This document shows, piece after piece, positions 1-8,600 of a stretch of DNA of 64,000 nt (the first letter of the stretch is position 1; every line of letters starts with the position of its first letter). Where the stretch lies: contig UQHF01000008.1 in assembly GCA_900540785.1 (NCBI GenBank), positions 49,276 to 113,275 of the forward strand, in the 5' to 3' direction. A program made the position numbers and the translations under genes. This DNA is from an uncultured Blautia sp. (GTDB lineage: Bacteria; Bacillota; Clostridia; Lachnospirales; Lachnospiraceae). The notes under the pieces were generated by a model. That model made no database searches, was not told the DNA's origin, and saw only the letters and a program-made list of their open reading frames with translations.

Positions 1-12
1 CAAATCCGAAAT

Positions 13-462
13 TTAGAGATACTTTACATATACTCTTGAATCTTCGCCATTCACATCTTGCATGATTTTTAAAAACTTATACCCATATTTCTCATATAAT
101 CCATTATCATTTGTTGAAATATAAGTACATTGAATCCCATCTATTTTTGCCAGTATTTCAGCATATCTTAACAGCTTTCCAGCATAACGATGACCTCTGT
201 AATCCGGAAATGTATATACCCACCCAATCCAGGGCATTAATTCTGTTGGCTGAATATTATCCTTATCTGCAAATGTACAAAAAGAAATCAACTTTTCACC
301 TTCTGTCAGCATAAGCACCTTTGCATTATCACCGATAAATTCCTTTAATTTTTGTTTTTTTAATAAATCATACAAAATCTGCCCTGCACTCCAGTCGCTT
401 TCTTTTATCTTTGAAAGCCAGTATTCTTTATTATCTGTACTGAAATATTCGATTATCTTCAC
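13..462 (-). CDS. GNAT-family N-acetyltransferase
   Basis: Predicted acetyl-CoA-dependent N-acetyltransferase of unknown substrate, 149 aa. The family signature is the stretch WVYTFPDYRGHRYAGKLL, in which the R/Q-x-x-G-x-A-like loop (RGHRYAG) binds the pyrophosphate of acetyl-CoA. It is followed by the typical C-terminal motif YEKYGYKFLK. The frame is open further upstream (to 525), but the extra part is basic low-complexity sequence. A GTG at 462 has an AGAGGT ribosome-binding site about 9 nt upstream, so that start is preferred. It lies 25 bp downstream of the nucleotidyltransferase gene and probably shares its transcript. Family assignment is secure; substrate cannot be inferred. Confidence 0.75.
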   Translation of the reverse strand: MKIIEYFSTDNKEYWLSKIKESDWSAGQILYDLLKKQKLKEFIGDNAKVLMLTEGEKLISFCTFADKDNIQPTELMPWIGWVYTFPDYRGHRYAGKLLRYAEILAKIDGIQCTYISTNDNGLYEKYGYKFLKIMQDVNGEDSRVYVKYL

Positions 463-487
463 CGCGTAAATACCTCTGTTTTTTCGT

Positions 488-1147
488 TTATTCCTGTTCT
501 CCAATCCATTTTTTCGCCCATTCAAATAAAGCCTCAGACATTTTCAGGAAATCAACAGTCTCTTCGTTTTTCAGGCTTAAAAAAGTATCCACAATCGCTT
601 TTTCTTCCGGTAAAACAACATCTGACAGTTCCCTTTGATGGCGAATGTAAGTTCCCGTCTGCTTAAAGTAAATTGCCTGTACAACAAAAGAAGCCGCTTT
701 ATACAACCCTTTCAGAATTCCCTCATTTTTTTCGTACAGCATATTATGTACACAGCCATGATAAATGTTGCACGCCCCGATTTTTATTGCTCTGTCAACT
801 GCCTCACCGTCAATCCGCATCAGCAATTCATCAAGGCTTCCCTTTATCGGTTTTGTATCGTAATAGAACTGAAACAGGTCAGAAGGTTCCCAGTTTAAAA
901 GTTCTTTTTTTCCTGAAAGAAACCCGCAGATCAATTCTCTATGCGGCAGACTGTCCAACATGGCATTATAGATTTGAATATCCGAAACTGCCACTTCATC
1001 AAGGATTACAACCATATCTATATCACTTTTTTCTGTTTCTTCCCCGCGGCTGTAGCTTCCCTGCAGACCGACAAACCATACTCGTTCCCCGAACGTCTCC
1101 TCTAATTTCTGTAAAAACAACCTTTTCCATTCCATAATATCTATCAT
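488..1147 (-). CDS. Nucleotidyltransferase-domain protein
   Basis: Polymerase-beta-type nucleotidyltransferase fold, 219 aa. The N-terminal part carries the GS signature (GLQGSYSRGEE, about residues 27-37) and the metal-binding DxD (KSDIDMVVI, about residues 40-48). The rest is helical, like aminoglycoside adenylyltransferase-related or kanamycin nucleotidyltransferase-like proteins. The start ATG at 1147 has a good GAGGTGA site. It could modify a small molecule, a protein or a nucleic acid; the sequence does not decide this. No partner HEPN/antitoxin gene is adjacent, which argues against a MNT/HEPN toxin pair. The GNAT gene follows directly, so the two may be co-transcribed. Confidence 0.75.
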   Translation of the reverse strand: MIDIMEWKRLFLQKLEETFGERVWFVGLQGSYSRGEETEKSDIDMVVILDEVAVSDIQIYNAMLDSLPHRELICGFLSGKKELLNWEPSDLFQFYYDTKPIKGSLDELLMRIDGEAVDRAIKIGACNIYHGCVHNMLYEKNEGILKGLYKAASFVVQAIYFKQTGTYIRHQRELSDVVLPEEKAIVDTFLSLKNEETVDFLKMSEALFEWAKKWIGEQE

Positions 1148-1185
1148 TTTGTCACCTCACCTAATCTGATTTATCACTTATTTTT

Positions 1186-1515
1186 CTAAACGAAAGCTGC
1201 ATAAATGACGTATATTTCTGTAATCAACAGAAGCATAAGAACCCCGTCTATTATTAAATTATACTGACTTTCTGTCCAATACGTTTTTGAATGCGTCAGG
1301 AAATATTTTATTTTTTCATTTCCCGTTATCATTGTAATAATAAGCGATAAAACAGGGAACAAAAAAATCTCTATTTTATTGCCAAAATCATCTGCTGCTC
1401 CGTTTGAAAAATGTACCGGAATCATCTGTGGCAGAAAAAAGATGCTAACCATAGCCAATACAATACCTGCACCACAAATCATCCATGTTAATTTCCTGCT
1501 TCCCGCCAGTTTCAT
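1186..1515 (-). CDS. DUF1648-type small membrane protein
   Basis: Small integral membrane protein of 109 aa. The first hydrophobic segment is followed by the DUF1648 signature FFLPQMIPVHFSNGAADDFGNK (about residues 27-48), known from SdpI-like immunity proteins and related membrane proteins. Two further hydrophobic segments follow. The ATG at 1515 is preceded by GAAGGAA at good spacing; an in-frame start at 1545 has no such site. SdpI-family members are usually longer, so this may be a short or C-terminally reduced member. No toxin gene is recognisable next to it, so an immunity role is not supported. Function unknown. Confidence 0.6.
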   Translation of the reverse strand: MKLAGSRKLTWMICGAGIVLAMVSIFFLPQMIPVHFSNGAADDFGNKIEIFLFPVLSLIITMITGNEKIKYFLTHSKTYWTESQYNLIIDGVLMLLLITEIYVIYAAFV

Positions 1516-1587
1516 AAATATTCCTTCTTTCTGTCCGATTTTCACTTGCTTTTCATATAGAAAACATACTCCTATTATAGAACAAAG

Positions 1588-2460
1588 TCACATAAAATCA
1601 AACAGTGAAAGCTGCTCTTCTTTTTCTTCGTATGTTCGCAAATATTCAAATATCTGATCATTATCATGTACCATATTGTACCTGTCACAGGTTCGGTTAA
1701 ATATTTCCATCAGCCTTTTTTCATTCGGACTTGACAGGACATATTGATTCCCATAACAACGAATATATTTCTCTTTCAGTCCGGGAAATAATCTGTCTAA
1801 CTGCCTGTAAAAATATTCACGGTTTCCCTCACGAAGAGTCATACCCATTCCAAAATTTATGATCCCATACACCTTTGCTTCTACACAATAATCTAATATC
1901 CCTGATAAATTTTCTTCTGTATCATTGATAAACGGCAGGATTGGGCAAAGCCATACAACCGTCGGTATCCCCTTCTTCTGCAGGATTTTTAAAACTTCAA
2001 ATCGTTCCTTCGTCGTGCTGACATTTGGCTCCAGCTTCCTGCATAAGGATTCGTCATAAGTTGTTAATGTCATCTGCACCACACATTTTGTTTTTTCATT
2101 GATTCTTTTTAATATATCCAAATCGCGGAGTACCTGTGCTGATTTTGTGATCATGGTAAAACCAAAGCCATATTTTTCAGTGAGAAGCAGGGATTTTCTC
2201 ACATATTGTAATTCTTTTTCCAATGGAATATACGGATCCGTCATTGCCCCGGTTCCTATCATACACTTCTTCCGCTTTCTTTTCAGAGAATCCTCCAGCA
2301 ATTCAAGGGCATTCTTCTTTACCTCAATATCCTCAAAGGCATGATTCATATGATAACAGAGACTTCTTGAATCGCAATAAATACAGCCGTGTGTGCACCC
2401 GCGGTATAAATTCATTCCGTTGGATGCAGACAGAATACTTTTTGCTGTTACGTAGTGCAT
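1588..2460 (-). CDS. SPL-family radical SAM protein
   Basis: Radical S-adenosylmethionine protein of 290 aa, of the spore photoproduct lyase-like (SplB/Rv2578c) family. The 4Fe-4S-binding motif CxxxCxxC is at residues 22, 26 and 29 (RGCTHGCIYCD). The downstream segments GTGAMTDPYIPLE and MITKSAQVLRDLDIL are typical of this family. True SplB repairs the thymine spore photoproduct; this protein lacks a recognisable SplB N-terminal domain, so it should be called SplB-like rather than the repair enzyme. It is flanked by unrelated single genes and has its own start with no overlap. The radical SAM assignment is firm; the reaction is not known. Confidence 0.85.
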   Translation of the reverse strand: MHYVTAKSILSASNGMNLYRGCTHGCIYCDSRSLCYHMNHAFEDIEVKKNALELLEDSLKRKRKKCMIGTGAMTDPYIPLEKELQYVRKSLLLTEKYGFGFTMITKSAQVLRDLDILKRINEKTKCVVQMTLTTYDESLCRKLEPNVSTTKERFEVLKILQKKGIPTVVWLCPILPFINDTEENLSGILDYCVEAKVYGIINFGMGMTLREGNREYFYRQLDRLFPGLKEKYIRCYGNQYVLSSPNEKRLMEIFNRTCDRYNMVHDNDQIFEYLRTYEEKEEQLSLFDFM

Positions 2461-2527
2461 TTTCTTCTTGAAATCCTTTCTGCTTCTTTAACTCTATCGT
2501 ACCATAGAACAAATTATAATCTTTTCG

Positions 2528-2896
2528 CTATTCATAGGGATAAATATGTTCTGCTTTTGATTGAAATTCTCTGAGAGAAATAATCTTCATATTTTCGTCA
2601 AATTCAATGACAGATACCCCATCGAATCCACTGATTTCATTATTATAATCACACTCAAAATACCATTCTGCAACCGTGCACATGTCCTGGTGGATAAATT
2701 TCTTGATTTTCCATTTTAATACTGTGCCGTTTTTATTCCAGTCTGTGAACCACTTTAAAATTTGCGATAATCCAAGATATTCCGGTCCGTAACACTCACT
2801 GTATGTAGTATGATCCGAAAAAACACTTTTTAATGGCTCAATATCTTTATCAAGCCACGCCTGAAAATATTTTCTGATAATATCTTCTTTTCTCAT
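2528..2896 (-). CDS. NTF2-like / SnoaL-like protein
   Basis: Small alpha+beta-barrel protein of about 122 aa. The first helix and following segment (IIRKYFQAWLDKDIEPLKSVF) and the motif FTDWNKNGTVLKWKIKKFIHQD followed by WYFECDY are typical of the nuclear-transport-factor-2/SnoaL fold, used by small isomerases and hydrolases and by ligand-binding proteins. The frame is open to 2986, but the upstream region is charged and poorly structured. The ATG at 2896 has AGGAAA about 7 nt before it, so it is taken as the start with moderate certainty. No substrate can be assigned from context. Confidence 0.6.
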   Translation of the reverse strand: MRKEDIIRKYFQAWLDKDIEPLKSVFSDHTTYSECYGPEYLGLSQILKWFTDWNKNGTVLKWKIKKFIHQDMCTVAEWYFECDYNNEISGFDGVSVIEFDENMKIISLREFQSKAEHIYPYE

Positions 2897-3032
2897 ATCG
2901 TCTTTCCTATCTTCTGTTATCATATTGAATTTTGCTCTCCTTTCTTCACTTCCGTCTTTCATTACTTTTTCTGTCATGTTACTCATATAATCATCCTTTT
3001 ACCAGTTCATATTCTGGCATTGCGCGCTAAAG

Positions 3033-3859
3033 TCAATGAGATTGCGATAGCCTTATTTCAATTTGTGTTATATAATCGTCCAAATTGTCAATGACAAGTT
3101 CATTGATACCTTTTTCATAAGCAAAGCCGGAAAATTGTAAATTGTGTTGCTTTGCATAGGCAAGAATTTCCTCATAGCGGTTTGATATATTATCCCAATC
3201 TCCTTTATAAAACGTCCTTAAGTATTTCCCTTTAGGTTGTATGTGAAGTCCCCTTCTATGCGTTGATACAGGTAATTCAATATATAAAAAGGAATAGTCA
3301 TCAAAATTACTGTTATATAAATTTTCGACCGATAACATGGAACCGTAGGAAACATCATGTAAACGGTGTAAGTGGTATTTTTTCGTTTCGTTCAGAATCA
3401 TTTCTATCTCTTTTTCAAACGGAGTATCGATTGTAGTAGGAACAGTTACAAGATAATGTTCTTCCTGTTTTTCAATAATTTCAAAGCAGGACATATCTAA
3501 CGTACGAATACGGGACATATTTTGCCGTTTTTCATTCATAACACCTCTTATAGCTTTGAGATGTGACATAGTGTTGTCCAGCTCTTCTATTTTTTCAGTC
3601 AGTAAATTTTCTAAAGAAAGTGCAGAACGATCATTCAAAAAATGTTGTATTTCAGGAAGTGACATATTTAATTCACGCAGCAAAAGAATTGTTTCCAGTA
3701 TAAAACTCTGCTGATACGTATAATACCGATACCCATTCGGTTTGATCATGGCTGGTTTTAATATACCGATTTCATCATACCACATCAGTGTTTTTTATTG
3801 ATTTCATGCAATTTTGCAAACTGACCGATTGTAAATAATTTGTCGTAATCAAAAAACAT
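3033..3859 (-). pseudogene. MerR-family regulator, frameshifted in the DNA-binding domain
   Basis: MerR-type regulator whose reading frame is broken. From the ATG at 3859 (with an upstream GGAG) the frame reads FFDYDKLFTIGQFAKLHEI and then stops just after a run of six A (3791-3796, T on the plus strand). One additional A would restore a normal winged-helix sequence ending LMWYDEIGILKPA. The remaining 250 codons encode the rest of the HTH, the dimerisation helix and a GyrI/effector-binding-like C-terminal half. Because a single-base homopolymer difference separates it from an intact gene, it could be a real pseudogene, slippage-controlled expression or a sequencing error. It is divergent from the MATE pump, whose promoter it would be expected to control. 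Confidence 0.8.
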
Positions 3860-3870
3860 AAAAAATCTCC

Positions 3871-3901
3871 TTGACTGCACAGTTACTGTACAGTTTATTA
3901 T
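3871..3901 (+). promoter_or_regulatory. MerR-type promoter/operator of the MATE gene
   Basis: The -35 TTGACT (3871-3876) and -10 TATTAT (3896-3901) are separated by 19 bp, the over-long spacing typical of MerR-activated promoters. The spacer is filled by a near-perfect dyad, ACTGCACAGT (3874-3883), T, ACTGTACAGT (3885-3894), with one mismatch between half-sites. It lies between the divergent merR-like gene and the MATE gene. Confidence 0.85.
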
Positions 3902-3955
3902 ATACAATGTATCAAAAAATAACAATATTATATATGACATTTGGAGAAAAACAAC

Positions 3956-5311
3956 GTGGATAACAATTCTTTAACATTTGAAACTTTACAACCATCAAAA
4001 CTATTTATCCGCTGTGCCTTTCCTGCTATGTGCAGTATGTTATTCGGTGCTTTGTACACGATAGCAGATGGTATTTTTGTCGGGCGGTATATTGGAGAAA
4101 GCGCATTAGCCGCTGTAAATCTTGCCATGCCATTGGTAAATATTTCTTTTGCAGTAGCAGATATGATAGCAGTGGGATCGTCTGTACGGATTGCAATGTT
4201 CCTTGGAGAAAAAAATAAAGAAGCCGCAAACCGGATTTTCAGTTTTTCTGTCAAGATTATTTTTGCGGTTTCCATACTAATAGGTTTGTTTTTCCTTCTT
4301 TTCACAAAACCGGTTTTTATGCTTATGGGAGCAAGCGGACAGGCTTTGCGGTATGCGTTTGAGTATATGTGTGTTTATGCTCTGTTCTCTCCTGTAACAA
4401 TGGTCTATTATGCGGCAGATAATTATCTTCGTATTTGCAATCGCCAAAAATACAGCATGATTTTAAATATCACTACAGCGCTTTTAAACATTGTATTAGA
4501 CTTCTTGCTGATTGTAGTTTGGGAAGGCGGGGTATTAGGAGCTGCACTGGCAAGCTGCATCAGCATGGCAACCGGAAGTTTCTTTTCATTGCTTCCGTTT
4601 TTCAGAAAAAAACTGGAACTTCGTTTTATAAAAGGAAAAATTCCGGCAAAACAGTTTGCTTCTCTACTGGCAAATGGTTCTTCAGAATTTTTCAGCAACA
4701 TTTCCGGGTCAATTATGGCGTTTATTTTGAATATCGTTTTAATGAATTTAGGCGGAACAACAGCAGTTGCAGCAATGTCTGTTGTATTGTATGTGGAAAG
4801 TCTGATGGTAACTCTGATTTTCGGAATGTGTGATTCTATGCAGCCGCCAATCAGTTACTGTCATGCGGCAGGCTTAAAAAAAAGAGTTCGGGCTTTGGAA
4901 AAACGAGTCCTTTTGTCAGCCGCACTGGTATCGCTCGCAGCCTTTATCTTTTTGCGATATTGCAGTGGCTGGATTGTGCCATTTTTCGTAAAACCAGGCG
5001 ATACAGAACTTCTGAACTTAACTATACATGCTATGAAACTTTACGCAATTTCTTATTTAATAAGCTGGGTATATCGATGTCTGTCAAGCTATTTGACTGC
5101 AATAGGACAAGCTGTCAGGTCTTTTGCTGCTTCGATATGCGGCACATTAATTTTTCCCCTTCTATGTCTGGCTGTTTTAGTTCCTCTGTGGGGCTTCGAT
5201 GGCGTATGTTTTATGCCCCTGTTCGCGGGACTATTAAGCGGAACTCTGGCAATTTTATTATCTGCATGGAAAAAAACTGAAAATAAGAAAGGAAAAATGA
5301 AGCGCAAATGA
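3956..5311 (+). CDS. MATE-family multidrug/cation efflux transporter
   Basis: Twelve-helix antiporter of the MATE (MepA/NorM) family, about 451 aa, expected in the cytoplasmic membrane exporting cationic drugs with Na+ or H+. Family features include the first helix region FPAMCSMLFGALYTIADGIFVG, with its repeat-related second half near ANGSSEFFSNISGSIMAFILN. The start is not ATG: a GTG at 3956 lies 9 nt after GGAG and is preferred, while a TTG at 3941 is an alternative. Expression is probably controlled by the MerR-type promoter at 3871-3901. Its presumed regulator is frameshifted. The 3' end overlaps the start of the decayed AI-2E permease gene. Confidence 0.9.
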   Translation: MDNNSLTFETLQPSKLFIRCAFPAMCSMLFGALYTIADGIFVGRYIGESALAAVNLAMPLVNISFAVADMIAVGSSVRIAMFLGEKNKEAANRIFSFSVKIIFAVSILIGLFFLLFTKPVFMLMGASGQALRYAFEYMCVYALFSPVTMVYYAADNYLRICNRQKYSMILNITTALLNIVLDFLLIVVWEGGVLGAALASCISMATGSFFSLLPFFRKKLELRFIKGKIPAKQFASLLANGSSEFFSNISGSIMAFILNIVLMNLGGTTAVAAMSVVLYVESLMVTLIFGMCDSMQPPISYCHAAGLKKRVRALEKRVLLSAALVSLAAFIFLRYCSGWIVPFFVKPGDTELLNLTIHAMKLYAISYLISWVYRCLSSYLTAIGQAVRSFAASICGTLIFPLLCLAVLVPLWGFDGVCFMPLFAGLLSGTLAILLSAWKKTENKKGKMKRK

Positions 5312-5777
5312 ATGAGAAAATCAATAAGCAACGGCAATTTATTATTCAATTTTTATATTGGGCAATTATCCTGGCTGGAATCCTGTGTTTTGGAAAATAC
5401 ATCTTTCCTGTTTTGATCCCATTTTTCATTGCCTTTGTAATTGCCTGTATATTGAAAAAACCAATCCAATATATTTCTGCAAAATCAGGTATAAACAGAA
5501 AAATAATCGCTTTTATTTCCATTTATCCATCGGGCTGTTTATTTTATATCTTACAATCACCGTCATAAGAAATATCGTAGAACCCAGATTAGTTGGCAAA
5601 CAAACAGAGCTGCACCCTGTATTGGCACTGGCAAGTATGCTGGTAGGACTCCATCTGTTTGGAATTATTGGTTTGTTTAGTTTTCCTATTTTGCTCTCTT
5701 TTCTTAAAAAGTTGAATGATGATGGTACTATTCGACTTTATCACACTGAAACAATGCCCAACGGAGTCCGTGAGTAA
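5308..5777 (+). pseudogene. AI-2E/YtvI-family permease remnant with internal deletion and frameshift
   Basis: Two pieces of one permease gene. The first (5308-~5525) encodes the normal N-terminus with a hydrophobic helix (LYWAIILAGILCFGKYIFPVL) and the phrase FVIACILKKPIQYIS, typical of AI-2E/YtvI proteins. The second, in another frame (~5525-5777), encodes the family C-terminus RNIVEPRLVGKQTELHPVLALASMLVGLHLFGIIG. The middle of the protein, normally about 200 residues, is missing, and the join changes frame. The start ATG overlaps the stop of the MATE gene. The product is almost certainly non-functional. Confidence 0.85.
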
Positions 5778-5784
5778 CAAATAA

Positions 5785-5838
5785 ATGGCTTTCTGCCAGC
5801 ATTGATACCCCTGCTTGTCTTTGCTGTCAGAAAGCCAT
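5785..5838. terminator. Inverted repeat between convergent genes
   Basis: A perfect 11 bp inverted repeat, ATGGCTTTCTG (5785-5795) and CAGAAAGCCAT (5828-5838), lies between the convergent permease remnant and the 126-aa hypothetical gene. It probably acts as a bidirectional terminator, but there is no strong T-tract and the loop is long (32 nt). Confidence 0.5.
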
Positions 5839-5843
5839 AAATA

Positions 5844-6224
5844 TTATAACTGAATATTTAATAACCCATTCACTCTTTCAACAGGAAATCTATCCTCAAT
5901 ATCCACTACTTCGAATAAATTTAATGGCAATTCCTTTTCTTCTATTAGCGCAAGATATTCATTGACAGCTCTGCGGTCAATCATGATTTTTCCACGTCCT
6001 GCCCAATGACGATTGCTCTCTCTTTTTTTCAATCCTGAAATCCAATACTCATCCCCATTCTCAATATCTATATAGTTTGCGTAGTTGCCATTAGCTTTCT
6101 GAAAAGCATGGTCATTAAAGTAAATTGTTTTCTTACTTTTTGAAGTCCTGACATATCCGATCCATGCCAGACCATCATCAGAATATCCTGTTTTAAGCTC
6201 AATATACATTAAATTATTAATCAT
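5844..6224 (-). CDS. Conserved hypothetical protein
   Basis: Protein of 126 aa starting at an ATG with a strong GGAGG site (6224). The sequence MYIELKTGYSDDGLAWIGYVRTSKSKKTIYFND.AFQK belongs to a widespread small family from memory (sometimes wrongly labelled as a DXP-synthase fragment), with no experimentally known role that I can name. It is soluble, rich in aromatic residues, and contains the segment DEYWISGLKKRESNRHWAGRGKIMIDRRAV. It lies 55 bp downstream of the SGNH esterase gene on the same strand. Function unknown. Confidence 0.6.
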   Translation of the reverse strand: MINNLMYIELKTGYSDDGLAWIGYVRTSKSKKTIYFNDHAFQKANGNYANYIDIENGDEYWISGLKKRESNRHWAGRGKIMIDRRAVNEYLALIEEKELPLNLFEVVDIEDRFPVERVNGLLNIQL

Positions 6225-6279
6225 TCTCAGTCCCTCCAAATACGGTTTATCTATCACTATGCAACTGGAAGTTATATTC

Positions 6280-7110
6280 CTATTTTAAAAATTTCATCAC
6301 TTCTTCTATAGAACTTTTTCCTAATGTAAATTGTTCCAGCGCTATGTATCTTTTTTCTGCAATAGTGTGCTCTCTTTCACACAATGCTTTTACGATATTC
6401 TCTTCATTATCTAATGGCTCAACGACATTGGATTTAGTCTGATAAGCTTCAAAAAATCTAATGCCAAATCTTCTTTGAGACTCTGCATTGATATGGATAC
6501 CGTCTGGATTCGGATATAATTTTTCTCCCGTTACAAAATAACAATTCTTATTATTTTCTGCGTATTTAAGTAATTCTTGATTAATTAAATCATACTCTAC
6601 ACAATTTTTTCCAAATCCAGACTTACCTAAATAATCTCCCAAACCACCAACAATGAACGGAATTTCCAAAGCTCCCAGTTCTTTTCTAAATGAATGAACT
6701 AAATCATTAAGTTTTTGATAATAATTCTTGTATTTTTCGCTATGGCTATCACTTTCTCCCTGATGCCACAAAATTGCAATCAATTCACTGTTTTCCATAG
6801 CGAATTTTGCTGCACTGACGGCGTGACGAAATAAAGCACCTTCTTTATTCCACTCATCAATGGAACTTCCTCCTTCCGCACAAGGTATAAGTCCAATTTG
6901 TTCATTTTTATTTTCATTACACCATGCCTGTGCAAAAGAAGCCGCCAGTCCGACACCAGCAACTGACCTGTCAAAGTGGATAGGTTCTGTCATCATTTGC
7001 CATCTGCCGTTTCTGAGCATAAAAATATTTTCATTATAAATCGGCATAACCTCATTCAAAAATCCACGTCCTGCCATATTTGATTGTCCTATGAGTAAAA
7101 CTGATTTCAT
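6280..7110 (-). CDS. SGNH/sialate O-acetylesterase-like hydrolase
   Basis: Esterase of 276 aa. Block I of the SGNH/SASA family is at the very N-terminus (LLIGQSNMAGRG, with the nucleophilic Ser at residue 10). The WHQGESDS block follows at mid-protein, and the C-terminal D-x-x-H pair is in PDGIHINAESQRRFG. Without a signal peptide it should act in the cytosol, removing O-acetyl groups from imported sugars such as acetylated sialic acid or xylo-oligosaccharides. The start at 7110 has GGAGG at 6 nt. It stands outside the glycan island of this window and has no transport genes beside it. Family secure, substrate unknown. Confidence 0.85.
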   Translation of the reverse strand: MKSVLLIGQSNMAGRGFLNEVMPIYNENIFMLRNGRWQMMTEPIHFDRSVAGVGLAASFAQAWCNENKNEQIGLIPCAEGGSSIDEWNKEGALFRHAVSAAKFAMENSELIAILWHQGESDSHSEKYKNYYQKLNDLVHSFRKELGALEIPFIVGGLGDYLGKSGFGKNCVEYDLINQELLKYAENNKNCYFVTGEKLYPNPDGIHINAESQRRFGIRFFEAYQTKSNVVEPLDNEENIVKALCEREHTIAEKRYIALEQFTLGKSSIEEVMKFLK

Positions 7111-7211
7111 TTTTAACCTCCGATTGTTTTGGTTGTCAAACTCTTTCTGTATTTTGACTCTTTGTTCTGTGGAGAAGGAGCAATTCTCTCTTTCCGCTCG
7201 GTCAATTCTAA

Positions 7212-7667
7212 TTAACTTTTTAATCCATCTCTTTTCATATACAATAACGGATATGGATTCCCCTGCTCGTCCAGTTCTGTTCGTTTATAAACCTCGAATC
7301 CCATATGCTCATAAAATCCTTTTGCCAGAGGGTTCTGTTCATTGACGGCAAGCTCATTTACCCCATAATTTTCAATTCCGTATTGGAGCAGTTGTTTCCC
7401 TGTTCCCCGTCCTCTGTATTCATCTGAGACAAACAACATCTCAAGCATCTGATCGGCAATCCCCATAAATCCCACCGGATTTCCATTTTCATTTTCTGCC
7501 ACCACCAAGACGGGAACACCGCTTAAAGCATTTGGAACATACTCCTTAATATTTCTTATCTCATCATCTGATAAAAACAGATGCGTTGCTTTGACAGAAC
7601 TCTCCCACACGCTCAGTAATTTTTCTATTAATACCGGATTTCGTTCTTTTACTTCTGTTATTTTCAT
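7212..7667 (-). CDS. GNAT-family N-acetyltransferase
   Basis: Predicted acetyltransferase of about 151 aa. The acetyl-CoA loop is RGRGTGKQLLQYGIE, preceded by the beta-4 strand LEMLFVSDEYRG, and the C-terminal FYEHMGFEVYKRTELDEQG is characteristic of RimI/YjaB-like GNATs. The ATG at 7667 with AAAGG upstream is preferred over the longer frame to 7742, whose extra residues have no family counterpart. It is a single gene between the WD40-like protein and the esterase. Substrate unknown. Confidence 0.75.
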   Translation of the reverse strand: MKITEVKERNPVLIEKLLSVWESSVKATHLFLSDDEIRNIKEYVPNALSGVPVLVVAENENGNPVGFMGIADQMLEMLFVSDEYRGRGTGKQLLQYGIENYGVNELAVNEQNPLAKGFYEHMGFEVYKRTELDEQGNPYPLLYMKRDGLKS

Positions 7668-7760
7668 ATTACCTTTGCCTTTCAAATCCAGAATATACTT
7701 TTTATAAAAAATACTGTCCATAATTTTAAAATTCTTATCCAATATTAGTATAAAAAATTC

Positions 7761-8453
7761 TCATTCCTTAACGGAATCAAAAATTTCTTTTATGCTTGTT
7801 GGCTCAATGTGCTCCAACTTATTTAATGGATTCCACTTAAATGATTTCTCTGTAAAACCTGTTTCTTCCCACGATTTATACCATTGAAGATAATAATACT
7901 GTTTTGCATCAAGTGCATAACTATCAATGACAGAACCACTTTCGACATCAAGTCTTCCCACGAAACCATAATCAAATACTCCATTGGCGTCACTACGCAT
8001 AAATCCAAGGATATAACAGCTACCTGTTTCTTTGTCGAATTCCAGATTATCCAGAACCATTTTTTTCTCATTCGTGAATAAAGTTTTCATCTTTTCAAAC
8101 GACACGGCATCATATATACTCAGTTGAGTCTGACAGGAATTGACAGGTTTTTCAATATTGTAGAAATATCTTCCATCAGGTGTAAACGCAAAACCTTCGT
8201 CCTGTGCTCCAATTCTTGTGACTGTTATCTTTTTTATCAAAGCTAAAGAATCCAAATCATAAAAACCCAGGAATCCCTCCGTAGATTTCACAGCAATCAC
8301 ATTCGAACCTGGTTTGAAAACTGCAGTATAAGCATACGGAAAATCCCTAAATTTAGCCAGTTCTGTTCCAGTTGAATCATATATGTATACTGTGCCGCCA
8401 TTGCATCCTACACTATAGGATTCATTCTTATAAAACCCCCAGAATTTCCTCAT
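7761..8453 (-). CDS. WD40/beta-propeller-like hypothetical protein
   Basis: Protein of 230 aa composed of repeated beta-strand blades of the YVTN/WD40 type. Examples are the GGTVYIYDSTGTELAKF segment near residue 20, GSNVIAVKSTEGFLGFYDLDSL near 50, and DGRYFYNIEKPVNSCQTQLSIYDAVSF near 110. No signal peptide or membrane segment is seen, so it is probably cytosolic. The start ATG (8453) has AGGAG about 9 nt upstream. The blade number is smaller than in a closed propeller, so it may be an incomplete propeller or part of an oligomer. No function can be assigned. Confidence 0.55.
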   Translation of the reverse strand: MRKFWGFYKNESYSVGCNGGTVYIYDSTGTELAKFRDFPYAYTAVFKPGSNVIAVKSTEGFLGFYDLDSLALIKKITVTRIGAQDEGFAFTPDGRYFYNIEKPVNSCQTQLSIYDAVSFEKMKTLFTNEKKMVLDNLEFDKETGSCYILGFMRSDANGVFDYGFVGRLDVESGSVIDSYALDAKQYYYLQWYKSWEETGFTEKSFKWNPLNKLEHIEPTSIKEIFDSVKE

Positions 8454-8600
8454 CTTCAGACTGCTCCTTTCATAGGAAATGCGAATCGTCCCTTTACTTA
8501 CCTTGTACTATTTTAATTCGTTCTCAAGATTTCTTCCACATAAGACATTTCTCACTTACTTCATTACTATTTCCTATTTATAAATGCTATATATTCTGTT

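Noticed and set aside
673..1137. Long plus-strand open frame opposite the nucleotidyltransferase gene
   Set aside because: It is the antisense shadow of a recognised gene; its product has no sensible composition or domain.
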